Assembly (NCBI GenBank): GCA_037482015.1
Contig: JBBFKT010000001.1
Coordinates: 186,001-250,000, forward strand
Direction: 5' to 3'
DNA: 64,000 bases
Source of the DNA: Thermodesulforhabdaceae bacterium
Lineage (GTDB): Bacteria; Desulfobacterota; Syntrophobacteria; Syntrophobacterales; Thermodesulforhabdaceae
Each line of letters begins with the position of its first letter. Within the stretch, counting starts at the first letter, position 1. Positions 33,185 to 43,171 of this stretch are shown in pieces. Under the pieces are notes generated by a model. It saw only the letters and a list, made by a program, of their open reading frames with translations. It was not told the origin of the DNA and made no database searches. A program made the position numbers and the translations under genes.

Positions 33185-35323
33185 TTAGGTAAGTTTTCTG
33201 TAAACATACCAGAGGAACAGAAACAGCAAAACACCCAAAATTAAGAAGCCATAAACCCTGTACTTAGTCCAGTAGTAGGAAATGCCTTTTTTGCCTGGCA
33301 TGACAACCTGCATCTTTTCACCGACTTCAAAATTTCTCCATTCTGACCCCGAACAATTTCCGTCGAAACATATAGAACTTACTTGTGTCCACACGGCAAC
33401 ATTGGCACTTCCTTCCATGCGTAGCCCCTTCAAGAATTCTGTCGGTGATATTGAATTTGCTATCGAATCAGATATTGAGAGCATCCCCACGATTGTCTTA
33501 TTTTTCCCTCGAAAGACCTGCCACACACCCACGTTATCGTTTGTGTTTACATCAAGGATTGTTTGCCCGGTTTGGGGATTTTTAATCAGGAATTGCTCGG
33601 AAGTATTTACAAGAGGATCGAAAATGGCCGTTTGAGATGCCTTAAGAACAGCTATTGTAAAGGGAGTTACTGAATTTTCAGAGAAATTGTCCAGTGTTAT
33701 GGCTCTAACGAATAAAGGTTTTTGCCTTAGTTTTCCAAGTTTTTCCGTTAGTTCCATAGCTAGATTAACGAAGTTAGAGCTTGATTCTCCAAGAATCATC
33801 AAGCCTTCTCCAGAAAGAAGTCCCGGGAATGTGTCGAAATTTTCTTGAACGAAAGATGTTCCTATTACTGTGAAAAATGAATCCGGAGAGACGGATACCT
33901 CCATATCGGGAAAGCTTCCTTTGCATTCTCCTCGGTTGGTAAAGTAGGAAAAAGTAACGTCCAAGGTATTTCTCGTTTGTAAAAACCTCGATGGGAGCTC
34001 AAAAGAAAAGCTCTCTTCTTTTGATTCCCCCGAAGTAATAAGCTTCGAAGCCACAAGAACTCCATTAAGCCTTACTTTTATGAAGGCTCTGTCTTCTTTA
34101 GCAATAGGTGTATGATGGTAAATAATCGTCACCATTACTCTCGACGGAAAGTTGCCAAAAGAAGCTATGGAAAATGGGATGGAAAATTGCAAATCCCCAA
34201 TGCCACGAAGAATAGGGGGAATTATTCCCAGATCAGAAAATTTAATTTCTTTTTCTGGCGCGGTTTTGTCTTTTTCATCTTGTAAGACCTGAACCTTATT
34301 CCAGTTAGAAAGAGACATGGAAGGAGAACTGAAATTCCTGGCCATAGTAGAAAGTCCCTGCGGAGAAATCACAATATCTCTTCCTATTATTTTTGCGTCC
34401 TCTGCGCCTTCTTTCAGGATGATGTTGGGACTTTTCAGTGAGTAACCACCGGAAGTAAACATACTATCAGTTCTGTAAGAGTGGATAGCTCCAATGAGAG
34501 ATGCGAAGTTGAACAGTCCCGTTAGTTCCTCATGTTTAATTTGTCCTGATGGTAGAAACAGGTTTAATCTTTCGAGAGGATTTTTTAAAGCATCGTAAAA
34601 ACTACCGATAACGGGGTAATAAAGTATCTCGAAGAAGCTGGTTGGTTCCAGAATGATCCATGCGTTACCCGTTTGATCATCAACGCATTTGTCGCCTGTG
34701 ATGGTTATAGAAGTGGTAAGAGTTATATCCAGAAAGTCTCCTATATTGGCATTGTCAATTTCGGGGAAATCAACGATCAGGGGAGACTTGAATGTCTGAT
34801 CTAAAGCCACAACCTTGATGGGTCTGTTTTCAACATAGACGGTAAGCGTTGACGGTTTTTGAAAAATACCTTGCGGAAAGGTTATGTAGAAAACCCCCTT
34901 TGAGTTTTTCAATGACATATTCTGAGTCCAGGGAATGTGAATTCTTGTCGTTCCCTGAATGCCTCGAATCTGAATGGGAAGACGGTATCCCAAGTCGGCA
35001 AGCGTCATACTTTTAGCTACCGGAATAAAAACAGCGTCGCTTGGATATGAGTCAAGCTGTTGTGGTGTTGCCGAATCGTCTAATTTCTTGAGTTCCCCCA
35101 GAGCATTTTCCATGATTTTTTGATCATCAAAAATCCCAAAGAATAGCAAGTCCTTAGAAGAAACTTTTTTAGGTTTCCACAGTCCATATATATAAAGTGC
35201 TTTGTTTATCGTTTCTGAATTTACTCTGATAGTCCACACATTTCTATGTTCTGGAGCTTCGGCAAATGCGTTTAATGTCACAAGAAAGAGCAACAATAAA
35301 CCGCATATTCTTATTTTTTGCAC
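33185..35323 (-). CDS. BcsB-like periplasmic polysaccharide synthase subunit
   Basis: 712 residues: signal peptide (KIRICGLLLLFLVTLNAFA), a large beta-rich periplasmic domain with BcsB features (TLADLGYRLPIQIRG, GVFYITFPQGIFQKPSTLTVYVENRPIKVVAL, GDKCVDDQTGNAWIILEPTS), and a C-terminal membrane helix (VYGFLILGVLLFLFLWYVYRKLT). The start is GTG at 35323, because GGAGGT lies 7 bases before it; the frame is open to 35386 but without a ribosome site. In cellulose synthesis BcsB guides the emerging glucan. Here it heads an operon with a barrel protein and an MshEN synthase. Confidence 0.85.
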   Translation of the reverse strand: MQKIRICGLLLLFLVTLNAFAEAPEHRNVWTIRVNSETINKALYIYGLWKPKKVSSKDLLFFGIFDDQKIMENALGELKKLDDSATPQQLDSYPSDAVFIPVAKSMTLADLGYRLPIQIRGIQGTTRIHIPWTQNMSLKNSKGVFYITFPQGIFQKPSTLTVYVENRPIKVVALDQTFKSPLIVDFPEIDNANIGDFLDITLTTSITITGDKCVDDQTGNAWIILEPTSFFEILYYPVIGSFYDALKNPLERLNLFLPSGQIKHEELTGLFNFASLIGAIHSYRTDSMFTSGGYSLKSPNIILKEGAEDAKIIGRDIVISPQGLSTMARNFSSPSMSLSNWNKVQVLQDEKDKTAPEKEIKFSDLGIIPPILRGIGDLQFSIPFSIASFGNFPSRVMVTIIYHHTPIAKEDRAFIKVRLNGVLVASKLITSGESKEESFSFELPSRFLQTRNTLDVTFSYFTNRGECKGSFPDMEVSVSPDSFFTVIGTSFVQENFDTFPGLLSGEGLMILGESSSNFVNLAMELTEKLGKLRQKPLFVRAITLDNFSENSVTPFTIAVLKASQTAIFDPLVNTSEQFLIKNPQTGQTILDVNTNDNVGVWQVFRGKNKTIVGMLSISDSIANSISPTEFLKGLRMEGSANVAVWTQVSSICFDGNCSGSEWRNFEVGEKMQVVMPGKKGISYYWTKYRVYGFLILGVLLFLFLWYVYRKLT

Positions 35324-35480
35324 AGTTCTTACCTCCGATGCAGACATTCTTGCCATCGTTTGATCTGCCAAAGTATCATGAATCAAATTTTATTTACGCT
35401 GTCTTAATTGACTTTTTACTATGAGTTTTCAACTGAGATATTTTAATAAAATCAAAAGAGAGATTTTCAGTCATGCGAAG

Positions 35481-37262
35481 TTAATCCTCCCCAATGGCTA
35501 TTATGTCGAGATCCTTAACTATTGTGGAAATTCCTATTGACTGATGCCTGGTTTGTTCGGCTATAGCTGCTAATTCCTCGGACTTTGCAGCCACTTCTTG
35601 AGTTGTCAAATCGATTTGGATAACAGCTTCTCTGAGTTGCGCTATGCCCTGTGCCTGTTCATTAGAAGCAGTAGATATTTGATTAACTAATTCCACCGCA
35701 TTACCCAGTTTATCAGACATGTGAGAAAAATTAGCATTAATTTCTTCAACAAACATTTTCCCATTTTTAGCTTTCTCGATCATAGCTTCAATTGTTTCTG
35801 ATATGCTCTTTGCCGATTCAGCGGCGTTCATGGCAAGCTTTCTTACTTCGTCTGCGACAACGGCAAAACCAACTCCCGCATCTCCTGCTCTGGCAGCTTC
35901 TACGGCTGCGTTGAGAGCCAGCAAGTTAGTTTGAAAGGCAATTTTGTCAATAATCTTTATAACATCAGCAATCTTATCGCTTGCCTCATTTATGTCTGAC
36001 ATGTTCGTTGTAAGTTTGCGTATCTCTTTTTTGAAATTATCTACTATCAATTTTATTTCTTGCATTAACTTATCTGCATCTATGGCGTTAGAAGCGTTCT
36101 GTTTGGCCATAGAAGATATTTCCTCTAAGGATGCCGACATCTCTTCCAGCGCAGAAGCCTGATCAGTGGCTCCTTTTGAAAGCGAGCGACTGGAAGAAGA
36201 AAGCTCTTCGGCGTATTCGTTCAAACTTGAGGAATGTTGGTTCAAGTCTTTGGTTATTCGGATAATTGGGTTAATTATCATCCTTTTTAGGGCAAAACCT
36301 ATTGCTGCAATAAGAATGAAAGCTAGTACTCCTGCAATAAGGCTGGAAGTTACAAGGGATGATTTGATCATTTGTTGTTCCAGCTTAGGAACAGCAATTA
36401 ATAATGAAAAATCTTTTACCTCATTACCCAGAACCTTAAGACTGAATTCTTTTGCAATAAAAGAATTTTTCCCGCTTTTTAAATCTCTCGCCTCTTTTCC
36501 ATTAAAACTCATAAACTTGTCTACATCATCATGGGAAAGGGTAGAACCATATACCAGCAATTTTTGATTTTGATAATAACGTGCATCTACCTGATATTTT
36601 TTCTTTATCGAATCATCAATATCTTTATCTTTCTTCATTAAAACTGCAACGTCGGCATCTAAAAGTTTCTTTAATTCTAAAAGGTTTTCGGACTTGGGAT
36701 AGATTCCAACTTTTACAAGTCCAGCAAACCGATTCTCAAAAAAGATCGGAGCTACTGCGTCAAGGCTTAGCAATCCAGTAGAAGTGGATACATCTATATT
36801 TGCCTTAGGTTTTTTTGTATTTAAGACTTCTCCGAATATTTGTGTTTTTGACTTATCATCCCCATAAAAGTCGGGATTGTGTGCTCGAAGGACAATAATG
36901 CCTTTATCGTTGGTGACTTCCACAGTGTTGACATCTTTATCCTGATTTTTAAGTTTCTCGTAGATGGGGATCAAAACCATTTTTAGGGCTTCTCGGTCAC
37001 CTGTAAGAAGGGCTCTACCAATGTTTGGATCTTCGTCAATTTGAGTTGAATATCTACTGAGTTTTGATAATTTCTCTGCAAAAAAGAACTCTGACATTTC
37101 CTTCATTCTTGGTAGTCTTTCGTTGTAAATCTTAAAATAGGTTTTCGATGTCAAAAAATATATAACAACTTGATTAAGTGCGAATAAAACCAGCAGGCAC
37201 GCCGTGAAGATAACCAGAAGCTTGGCTTGGAGAGATTTTTTGGAGATAGAAAAACCAATCAT
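35481..37262 (-). CDS. Methyl-accepting chemotaxis protein with Cache-like periplasmic sensor
   Basis: 593-residue chemoreceptor. Membrane helix ~13-36; periplasmic domain with Cache-type strands (NTVEVTNDKGIIVLRAHNPDFYGDD, LLSLDAVAPIFFENRFAGLVKVGIYP); second helix near 303-328; signalling hairpin with [40 protein letters not shown]. No CheR-docking pentapeptide. It is separated from the polysaccharide operon by ~150 AT-rich bases, so a separate promoter is likely. The ligand is unknown. Confidence 0.92.
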   Translation of the reverse strand: MIGFSISKKSLQAKLLVIFTACLLVLFALNQVVIYFLTSKTYFKIYNERLPRMKEMSEFFFAEKLSKLSRYSTQIDEDPNIGRALLTGDREALKMVLIPIYEKLKNQDKDVNTVEVTNDKGIIVLRAHNPDFYGDDKSKTQIFGEVLNTKKPKANIDVSTSTGLLSLDAVAPIFFENRFAGLVKVGIYPKSENLLELKKLLDADVAVLMKKDKDIDDSIKKKYQVDARYYQNQKLLVYGSTLSHDDVDKFMSFNGKEARDLKSGKNSFIAKEFSLKVLGNEVKDFSLLIAVPKLEQQMIKSSLVTSSLIAGVLAFILIAAIGFALKRMIINPIIRITKDLNQHSSSLNEYAEELSSSSRSLSKGATDQASALEEMSASLEEISSMAKQNASNAIDADKLMQEIKLIVDNFKKEIRKLTTNMSDINEASDKIADVIKIIDKIAFQTNLLALNAAVEAARAGDAGVGFAVVADEVRKLAMNAAESAKSISETIEAMIEKAKNGKMFVEEINANFSHMSDKLGNAVELVNQISTASNEQAQGIAQLREAVIQIDLTTQEVAAKSEELAAIAEQTRHQSIGISTIVKDLDIIAIGED

Positions 37263-37592
37263 TTGTCCCTCCCATGTTTACGATGTCCTAGTAAATAGGG
37301 CTTAATATTCTCCTAAAAATCATTAATTGAACCAGTGTTGTTTGTGTTTTAATGATGACCCCAAAATTTATATAAACCAAGTCAACTTTTAGCAAAAATG
37401 ATGATTTTTTTCAACTTTATAAAGAAGGTTATAAAATTCCTGTTATTGGGTTAGTTTGCAAATTTTTTTTCCCTGTCGAACCCAACTTCTATAACCGCTC
37501 GATGTGGACTCGCATGACGGGTGGTGTGGGAGAGATTCGGTCAGTCAAACTGGCCGCCCCCACCATCCCAATATGGTCAATTTTAGGTGTTG
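37263..37592. other. Intergenic region between two chemoreceptor genes
   Basis: 330 bases, AT-rich to 37470 with nothing visible, then the structured segment at 37485-37575 (see separate entry). Confidence 0.5.
37485..37575 (+). other. Structured segment, possible 3'-end remnant of a group II intron
   Basis: The stretch CTCGATGTGGACTCGCATGA followed by CGGGTGGTGTGGGAG and a CGGTCAGT-CAA-ACTGGCCG hairpin resembles domain V/VI and 3' ends of bacterial group II introns. The outer arms GGTGGTGTGGG and CCCCCACCATCC can pair. No reverse transcriptase gene is near. It could equally be a terminator for the chemoreceptor gene at 37593 read on the minus strand. Recognition is from memory. Confidence 0.3.
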
Positions 37593-39776
37593 TTATCTAT
37601 AAGCTTTTATTTTTACCGAGCAGTTTACGTAATTAGCATAAGAGGAATATCCTTTAGAGTTTTGTGAGTAATCCGTTGTTAAATATTTTGGAACAGGGAT
37701 GACAAAAGGTGTTTTTTCTTGTGGGAGTTGATGATAATAATCGCCGGAGTTGTTAGAGTCTGACGAATCTACCGCAGTGATGATATGTTTTGATTTACCG
37801 TTTTTTGTTATTGATTTGATTCCGTTAACGAAAAGTACTAATTCATAAACAATGCTTTTTATTTCTTTAACATGATTTGAAGCGTCTTTTGATGTGTCTG
37901 CTAGCACTTCTGCGCTGGAGGCAGTATTCTGAATTATTTCATTTAACTGATTAAAGGCTGTAGTCATATAGGAAATATTGCGACTGACTTCCTCCACTGC
38001 TCGCACAACATTACTAATGCTACTACCTATATTCTTTGCATTACCGGCAACTGTTTTGAAATTATCATATAATTCTTTAACAGTATCTACTGTCTTTGAT
38101 AGATTTGCAATATTAGCTTCAAGTTTCCTTTGGGTAATAGATGCAGCCTCCGTGGTCTTGATCGCCAAATTTCTTACTTCATTAGCTACCACCGCAAACC
38201 CCGCTCCTGATTCTCCTGCTCTTGCTGCTTCTATGGTAGCGTTAATGGCAAGAAGATTGGTCTGAAAAGCTATTTCATCTATGACCTTAACAATTTTTAC
38301 CATTTCATCTTCATCGGATCCAACTCTGATCATTAGTTGTGTTACTTCTTCCAGAGATTTCAGGGAGTTTTCTATTTCCTGGATACTGGATAAGACCTCT
38401 TTGCCGACTTCTTTGCTCAAGTTCTCTATATTCTTAGAATTAGATGCAATATCTTGTAATGATGCAGTCAATTCTTCCATACTTGATGCCTGTTCACTGG
38501 CACTATCTGCCATGGATTGAGCGGTTTGATAAACTTGTTCCGAAGCAATAGCAATGTCCTTCGCACCTGTTTCAAGCCGTCTAGAAACTGAATCGATCAT
38601 TTTGTTAATTCTCCTGTAGAATAATAGTGAAACAAATAGAGAGATAAGCGTTACAACGAAAATTAATATGGTGGTATTGCGAGTAACCTTTTTCGACATT
38701 GCCTCAATTTTAGCTGGAACCATAAGAAATTCATCTTCGTAGGCTCCTGCAATAATTATCCAATCCCAGGGAGCAAAGTATGTAATGAGGCTTACTTTTT
38801 TCCGTGGAGCTGATTCCCCTGGATTTTGCCAAAAATAGCTATATTCTCCAGTTTCCCCTTCTTTCAAAGAATGAGCAATTTTGACTATATCTTGAATTAC
38901 CAGATTTCCTTTGTGGTCTTTGACGTTCCATATGTTCTCTCCGTCTCGCTTGCCGTCCTTAGAAATTATATAATTACCCTTTGAGTCAATCACTGCCACA
39001 TAACCTGTTTTTCCTATTTTTATATTCATAATAAAACTACGCAGTTTTTTTACATTTTCTTCCGGAATTCCAAAATATAAAGCTCCTATGACTTTTCCGC
39101 TTTCATCGAATATTGGATCGTAAGCTGTAGTATACCAGCTGTTAACTACCCAGGCTCCTCCGACATACCTTTTTCCAGCAAGTATAGTAGAAACCACCTT
39201 GTTTGGAGTGCCATCAGGCATTTTTGCAGGAATGTGAGTGCCTACAGCTCTTTCTCTTTTCGATGTCATTACGTTAGTTGCTACTCTCAGCATGTCACCC
39301 TGGTCGTTCATCCGTTGAAATATAGTACAGGTTCCACCTATCATTTCTCTGACTTCATCTACTAAGGGGGTTGGAGTCCCTGGATCAACGTTGTAAGGTA
39401 TTGGACTGCCTCCAAGTAACACTTTGGGTAGTGTAACCGTCTGAATATGACCGGTAAATTGATTTTTAGTTTGCCATGTAACGTATTCATTTGAAGAAGA
39501 TGATAAAATTCCTTTATTTTTCATTATTAACTTGGCGACATTTAAACCTGCTTCGACTTGTTTCTGAAGAACCTCCTGTTGAACAGAGATTGCATTGTAA
39601 ACACCCTGGATAATGTGGTCTAAGTCAGATTTGGTGATAGCTACACTTTCTTCTTTTGCTAGTTTTGTAATGTGTTTAATTTCCGAATTAGCATACCAGC
39701 CAATTATTACCAAAGGGATTGATGTTAATAATATACTGACAATCATCAATTTAGTTTTTAGTGATAGGGTTTTCAT
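37593..39776 (-). CDS. Methyl-accepting chemotaxis protein with double Cache sensor
   Basis: 727-residue chemoreceptor. Membrane helix ~10-28. The periplasmic domain has a membrane-distal Cache_3-type part ([55 protein letters not shown]) and a proximal Cache_2-type part ([29 protein letters not shown]...[16 protein letters not shown]). The second helix is near 375-393. The signalling hairpin reads [40 protein letters not shown]. The proximal Cache half is similar in style to the secreted Cache protein at 26941. The ligand is unknown; dCache receptors often sense organic acids or amino acids. Confidence 0.92.
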   Translation of the reverse strand: MKTLSLKTKLMIVSILLTSIPLVIIGWYANSEIKHITKLAKEESVAITKSDLDHIIQGVYNAISVQQEVLQKQVEAGLNVAKLIMKNKGILSSSSNEYVTWQTKNQFTGHIQTVTLPKVLLGGSPIPYNVDPGTPTPLVDEVREMIGGTCTIFQRMNDQGDMLRVATNVMTSKRERAVGTHIPAKMPDGTPNKVVSTILAGKRYVGGAWVVNSWYTTAYDPIFDESGKVIGALYFGIPEENVKKLRSFIMNIKIGKTGYVAVIDSKGNYIISKDGKRDGENIWNVKDHKGNLVIQDIVKIAHSLKEGETGEYSYFWQNPGESAPRKKVSLITYFAPWDWIIIAGAYEDEFLMVPAKIEAMSKKVTRNTTILIFVVTLISLFVSLLFYRRINKMIDSVSRRLETGAKDIAIASEQVYQTAQSMADSASEQASSMEELTASLQDIASNSKNIENLSKEVGKEVLSSIQEIENSLKSLEEVTQLMIRVGSDEDEMVKIVKVIDEIAFQTNLLAINATIEAARAGESGAGFAVVANEVRNLAIKTTEAASITQRKLEANIANLSKTVDTVKELYDNFKTVAGNAKNIGSSISNVVRAVEEVSRNISYMTTAFNQLNEIIQNTASSAEVLADTSKDASNHVKEIKSIVYELVLFVNGIKSITKNGKSKHIITAVDSSDSNNSGDYYHQLPQEKTPFVIPVPKYLTTDYSQNSKGYSSYANYVNCSVKIKAYR

Positions 39777-40006
39777 AAACCTATCTCCTTTGCATTATTT
39801 GTGTAACTGGTTAAGGCCATTTTAGTGGCTCTAAATAATAAGTTGGCTGAACATTTTCAGTTAAAATAAGTTCTATGATTTTGCACTTAGTGTTTTTACT
39901 TCTTATATGACTTTTTGATATGTTTGGCTTTGAGTTGTTATTTATTTATATTCACCTCCCATTTTAGTAAAGATTTTCATAAAATTGAACGGATGATTAT
40001 TTTGAT

Positions 40007-41827
40007 CTAGTTGCGGGTCTGTCTTCTATCCATTACTATTGAAGATTGACCTGTTAGAGTCGATTCCAGTTTTGCAAATTTTTTGACTTCTGTAGCGATA
40101 GAAGCAAGTTGACCAAAGGACTTTATATTGTGCTTTTTCGTAGAAACAATCCCTATAGAAATAGAAAGGAGCTTGAACATTTCCTCTTCATTCTTTCTAT
40201 TTTTTGCTGTGTAGTATCCATTCTTAAGTTCTTCTGGATTGTGAAATTCACAAATTTTTTCTTTGAAAGCTGAAATTATACGTTCGCATGTAGAAATAGA
40301 GATATCACAAGGAGTTATTACTATAAAGTCGTCGCCCCCTATATGTCCTGCGAAGATAGAGGTGGGTTCACAGTTGTTTGCTACATTGCTAATTATAGAT
40401 CCCAGGGTCTTGATAACCATGTCACCTTTTTCAAAACCGTAGTGATCATTGTAGGGTTTAAAATTATTTATGTCTATGTAGCAGACATCGAAATCTATAT
40501 TTTGAGCAAGTCTCTTGTTTATTTCTCGTTGAATGAACTCATTTCCAGGAAGACCCGTTAAAGGATTTGCATTTTTGGCGAGTATAATGCTTTTTTCCGT
40601 GATAGCCTTCAGAAGCACGTTTACTGGCACCATACCGTAATATCTGCCAGCTTCGGTGACGCATATGTCGTCGTATATTAAGTCAAAATGGCGATTCTGA
40701 AGTCTTTGAGAAACTTCCTCTATTGAAACGTTTGCCTCAACTATGAGTGAAGGCTCCTCCATAAGGCTTTTTATTAGTTTTCTTGAATTAAGATGTATTC
40801 CATAACCTAATCTGCCAAAGACTTGATTTTCCAGAAACCTATTTCTGTGAAGTATACCCACAATTCTTTCATCTTCAACTACTGGTATACTTCTCAGGAT
40901 GTAGTTGGTCATAAACCTGTTGACAGCCTCTGTTATAGGAGCCTCAGGGGATATTGGCTCGATTTTACTGGCAATATCACCCACAAAATAAACTTCTTCA
41001 TAATGACAGTTGTTATGAATTTCAGACCAAAGTAGCGCCTTAAATGGAGTAAATCTGGGAAGTGGTTCTGGTCTGCCCAGGTAGTAGCCCTGGAAAAAGT
41101 CTATACCCATGTCCTTTAAAACTCTGAGTTCAGTTTCATCTTCTATACCTTCAGCCACCACCCTTATGCCAATTTTATGACAAACAGTAAGAACAGATTC
41201 AATTAAATTGTATTTTATTTTTGATTTGTCCACTTTAGAAACAAAATAACGATCTATTTTCAAAAAGTCGGGTTCTACCATGGAGAGCATTTTAAGCCCT
41301 CCATAGCCAACTCCAAAGTCATCTATTGCTATCTTGTAACCTCTTTTTTTGTAGTATAATATTGCATCTAAGAATAAACCATAATTTCTTATAGTAGCTT
41401 CTTCGGTTATTTCAAATACAATTTTTTCTTTCGATATATCAAATTCTTCGGCGAGTTTATCTGTTATTCCAGGGCTATGTGAGGGATCTGCAAGAGTTTC
41501 AGGACATACGTTAATAAATAAATAAGATCCATTAGATTTTATGCTTAGAGAAGACGCCAGTTTTATAGCTTCTTCTCTACACTTCAAGTCCAGGAATGAA
41601 ATAGTTCCGGTTAATATGGCTTGTTTAAACAGCCTCTCAATACTGACTTTGATAGTATCCTGCCCCTTTATTCTTGCTAAAGCTTCATGCCCAAAAACTG
41701 TACCGTCCTTTGATGAAAATATTGGTTGGAAATGGACTGTAAGCAAATTATTATCAATAACTTCTAATATAGTTTCTCTATTCGTTTCTCTCAAATCAAA
41801 AGTTAATTTTTCTCTACTTATACTCAT
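40007..41827 (-). CDS. EAL-CBS-CBS-GGDEF c-di-GMP signalling protein
   Basis: 606-residue cytoplasmic protein. The EAL phosphodiesterase domain comes first (1-265) with EALARI, IAIDDFGVGYGGLKML, LKIDRYFV and VVAEGIED/ELRVLKDMGIDFFQGYYLGRPEP, consistent with an active c-di-GMP hydrolase. Two CBS repeats follow (~280-400; RSIPVVEDERIVGILHR, YYGMVPVNVLLKAI), usually adenine-nucleotide sensors. A GGDEF domain ends it with LTGLPGN and GGDDF in place of GGDEF; cyclase activity is uncertain. With the PAS-GGDEF protein it frames the polysaccharide locus as a c-di-GMP module. Confidence 0.92.
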   Translation of the reverse strand: MSISREKLTFDLRETNRETILEVIDNNLLTVHFQPIFSSKDGTVFGHEALARIKGQDTIKVSIERLFKQAILTGTISFLDLKCREEAIKLASSLSIKSNGSYLFINVCPETLADPSHSPGITDKLAEEFDISKEKIVFEITEEATIRNYGLFLDAILYYKKRGYKIAIDDFGVGYGGLKMLSMVEPDFLKIDRYFVSKVDKSKIKYNLIESVLTVCHKIGIRVVAEGIEDETELRVLKDMGIDFFQGYYLGRPEPLPRFTPFKALLWSEIHNNCHYEEVYFVGDIASKIEPISPEAPITEAVNRFMTNYILRSIPVVEDERIVGILHRNRFLENQVFGRLGYGIHLNSRKLIKSLMEEPSLIVEANVSIEEVSQRLQNRHFDLIYDDICVTEAGRYYGMVPVNVLLKAITEKSIILAKNANPLTGLPGNEFIQREINKRLAQNIDFDVCYIDINNFKPYNDHYGFEKGDMVIKTLGSIISNVANNCEPTSIFAGHIGGDDFIVITPCDISISTCERIISAFKEKICEFHNPEELKNGYYTAKNRKNEEEMFKLLSISIGIVSTKKHNIKSFGQLASIATEVKKFAKLESTLTGQSSIVMDRRQTRN

Positions 41828-42257
41828 TTTTCTTACCTTATTGTTATGATATCCAAGCTGAGCCGTTTATCTCAAGGTATCTTCTAGAAGGTAATTTTTT
41901 CAAAAATATGAAGAACATGTGTATTTTTTCAGACAAATCAACAATAAGGTCTTGTTATAGACGATCTTAATCTTATCAAGGGCACTCACACACAATCTTT
42001 TATCTTGTTCAAATATCGTGGTTCGTCATGGGGGGTGTCCTGTAGAGGTAACCTCCGGTGCGGAACTCTCGAAAGCCTCTCTCGTTTGGGTATTTTAAAA
42101 TTTCCCCTGATGAAGATATGGACATTTGATGATATTTGGAAATTTTTCCTCATCTGAGGTTACTCTGGTGGGCTGTTCCTGTATTTACAGTGACCTGATA
42201 ATGTTCAGAATTTTATCAGAGACTTTTCTAATACCCTCTTTTGTTTATGAGGGGATT

Positions 42258-42442
42258 CTGAAAAACTCCGTAATAGAATTGCAGGGGCGACACGTGCACC
42301 GCCCCTGCAGTTATGCGGTGAATCATGATTGAGGTCGTTTTTAGCTACCTGGGTCTGGGAAGCTCTTCCAGGCTGAGTTTCGTCCCTGCCTTTTCTATAT
42401 TTCGCCACCCCATAGGAGAAGTTTTAGAACACTCTCTTTCGT
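42258..42442. repeat. Dispersed ~185-bp intergenic repeat, copy A
   Basis: Aligns with 50329-50511 at roughly 80% identity by eye. Shared landmarks in order: AAAAACTCCGTAATA, a GC palindrome, TTATG(C/T)GGTGAAT, TTAGCTACCTG, TCTGGGAA, AGTTTCGTCCCTGCCTTT, TTTCGCCAC and CCATA. The palindrome here is GCAGGGGCG/CGCCCCTGC (42281-42289, 42300-42308). No coding potential. Confidence 0.75.
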
Positions 42443-42542
42443 TTATTGACATGACGGGATCGTTAATTTAACATCTCTATGGAGTTATCTCCGCTGTAAG
42501 TTTCTGGTGTTTTTTCTGTGAGTTATGTCAGGCTCATAATGG

Positions 42543-42582
42543 AGCCACCCAGACTCACGGTTGGTCTGGGTGGCTTTGGTTT
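42543..42582 (+). terminator. Strong intrinsic terminator in the pabA leader
   Basis: AGCCACCCAGAC pairs with GTCTGGGTGGCT (12 bp, 9-base loop) and is followed by TTGGTTTTTT, ending 20 bases before the pabA start. No plus-strand gene ends before it. An overlapping small stem GGCTC/GAGCC (42531-42546) could compete with its 5' arm, which would suit attenuation of pabABC, or it may end a small RNA. Confidence 0.75.
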
Positions 42583-42601
42583 TTTATGGGGGTGAGATGT
42601 T

Positions 42602-43168
42602 ATGAAGAAACTTCTCATGATAGACAACTATGATTCTTTCACATTTAATCTTTTTCAGTTATTTGCTTCGCTTGGAGTGTCGGTTGAAGTCTTCCGGCAT
42701 GATGAAATTACAATTGATGAAATTATCAAAAAGCGTCCAGACTGGATTTGTATCTCCCCTGGACCTAAGGCTCCTTCTCAAGCGGGTATAAGTAAGGATG
42801 TAATCCGTAATTTTTTTACTCAAATTCCCATTCTTGGTGTATGTCTTGGGATGCAGGCTATAAACGAGGTTTTTGATGGTTATACCGTTCATGCTCCTGT
42901 GCCCGTTCATGGTAAAAAGGATCTCATTTATCACAGTGGATTTGGAATCTTCAAAGGACTACCATCACCTTTCTGGGCAGCTCGCTATCATTCGCTTTGT
43001 GTAAAACCTGTGACCGAAGAACTTGTTATAACTGCATGGAGTAGTGATGGAGTTATTATGGGCTTGCAGCATAAACATTATCCCTTATATGGGGTTCAGT
43101 TTCACCCGGAATCATTTATGACTGAGTATGGAAAAGAACTGGTTCTTAATTTTCTTGCAGAGGGGTAG
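42602..43168 (+). CDS. pabA: Aminodeoxychorismate synthase glutamine amidotransferase (PabA/TrpG family)
   Basis: 188-residue class I glutaminase that supplies ammonia to the chorismate-aminating subunit. Triad: Cys81 (ILGVCLGMQ), His168 and Glu170 (GVQFHPESFM). The start MIDNYDSFTFNL and SPGPKAP (where most have SPGPGxP) are family features. Because the adjacent synthase is PabB-like and pabC follows, the folate (p-aminobenzoate) pathway is favoured over tryptophan. pabB starts 3 bases after the stop. Confidence 0.9.
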   Translation: MKKLLMIDNYDSFTFNLFQLFASLGVSVEVFRHDEITIDEIIKKRPDWICISPGPKAPSQAGISKDVIRNFFTQIPILGVCLGMQAINEVFDGYTVHAPVPVHGKKDLIYHSGFGIFKGLPSPFWAARYHSLCVKPVTEELVITAWSSDGVIMGLQHKHYPLYGVQFHPESFMTEYGKELVLNFLAEG

Positions 43169-43171
43169 GGT

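Larger units (their letters stand above)
41828..42601. other. Long intergenic region upstream of pabA
   Basis: 774 bases between divergent genes. It holds repeat copy A (42258-42442) and a strong terminator (42543-42582). The stretch 41990-42110 has several short complementary GC segments (GAGGTAACCTCC, CTCTCGAAAG) that might be a small RNA, but no family was recognised. Confidence 0.5.

Noticed and set aside
42030-42110. Possible c-di-GMP (GEMM) riboswitch upstream of the EAL-CBS-GGDEF gene
   Set aside because: The segment has GC hairpins, but the GEMM conserved cores (GCAAAGCC-type loop and the tetraloop receptor) are not present on either strand.
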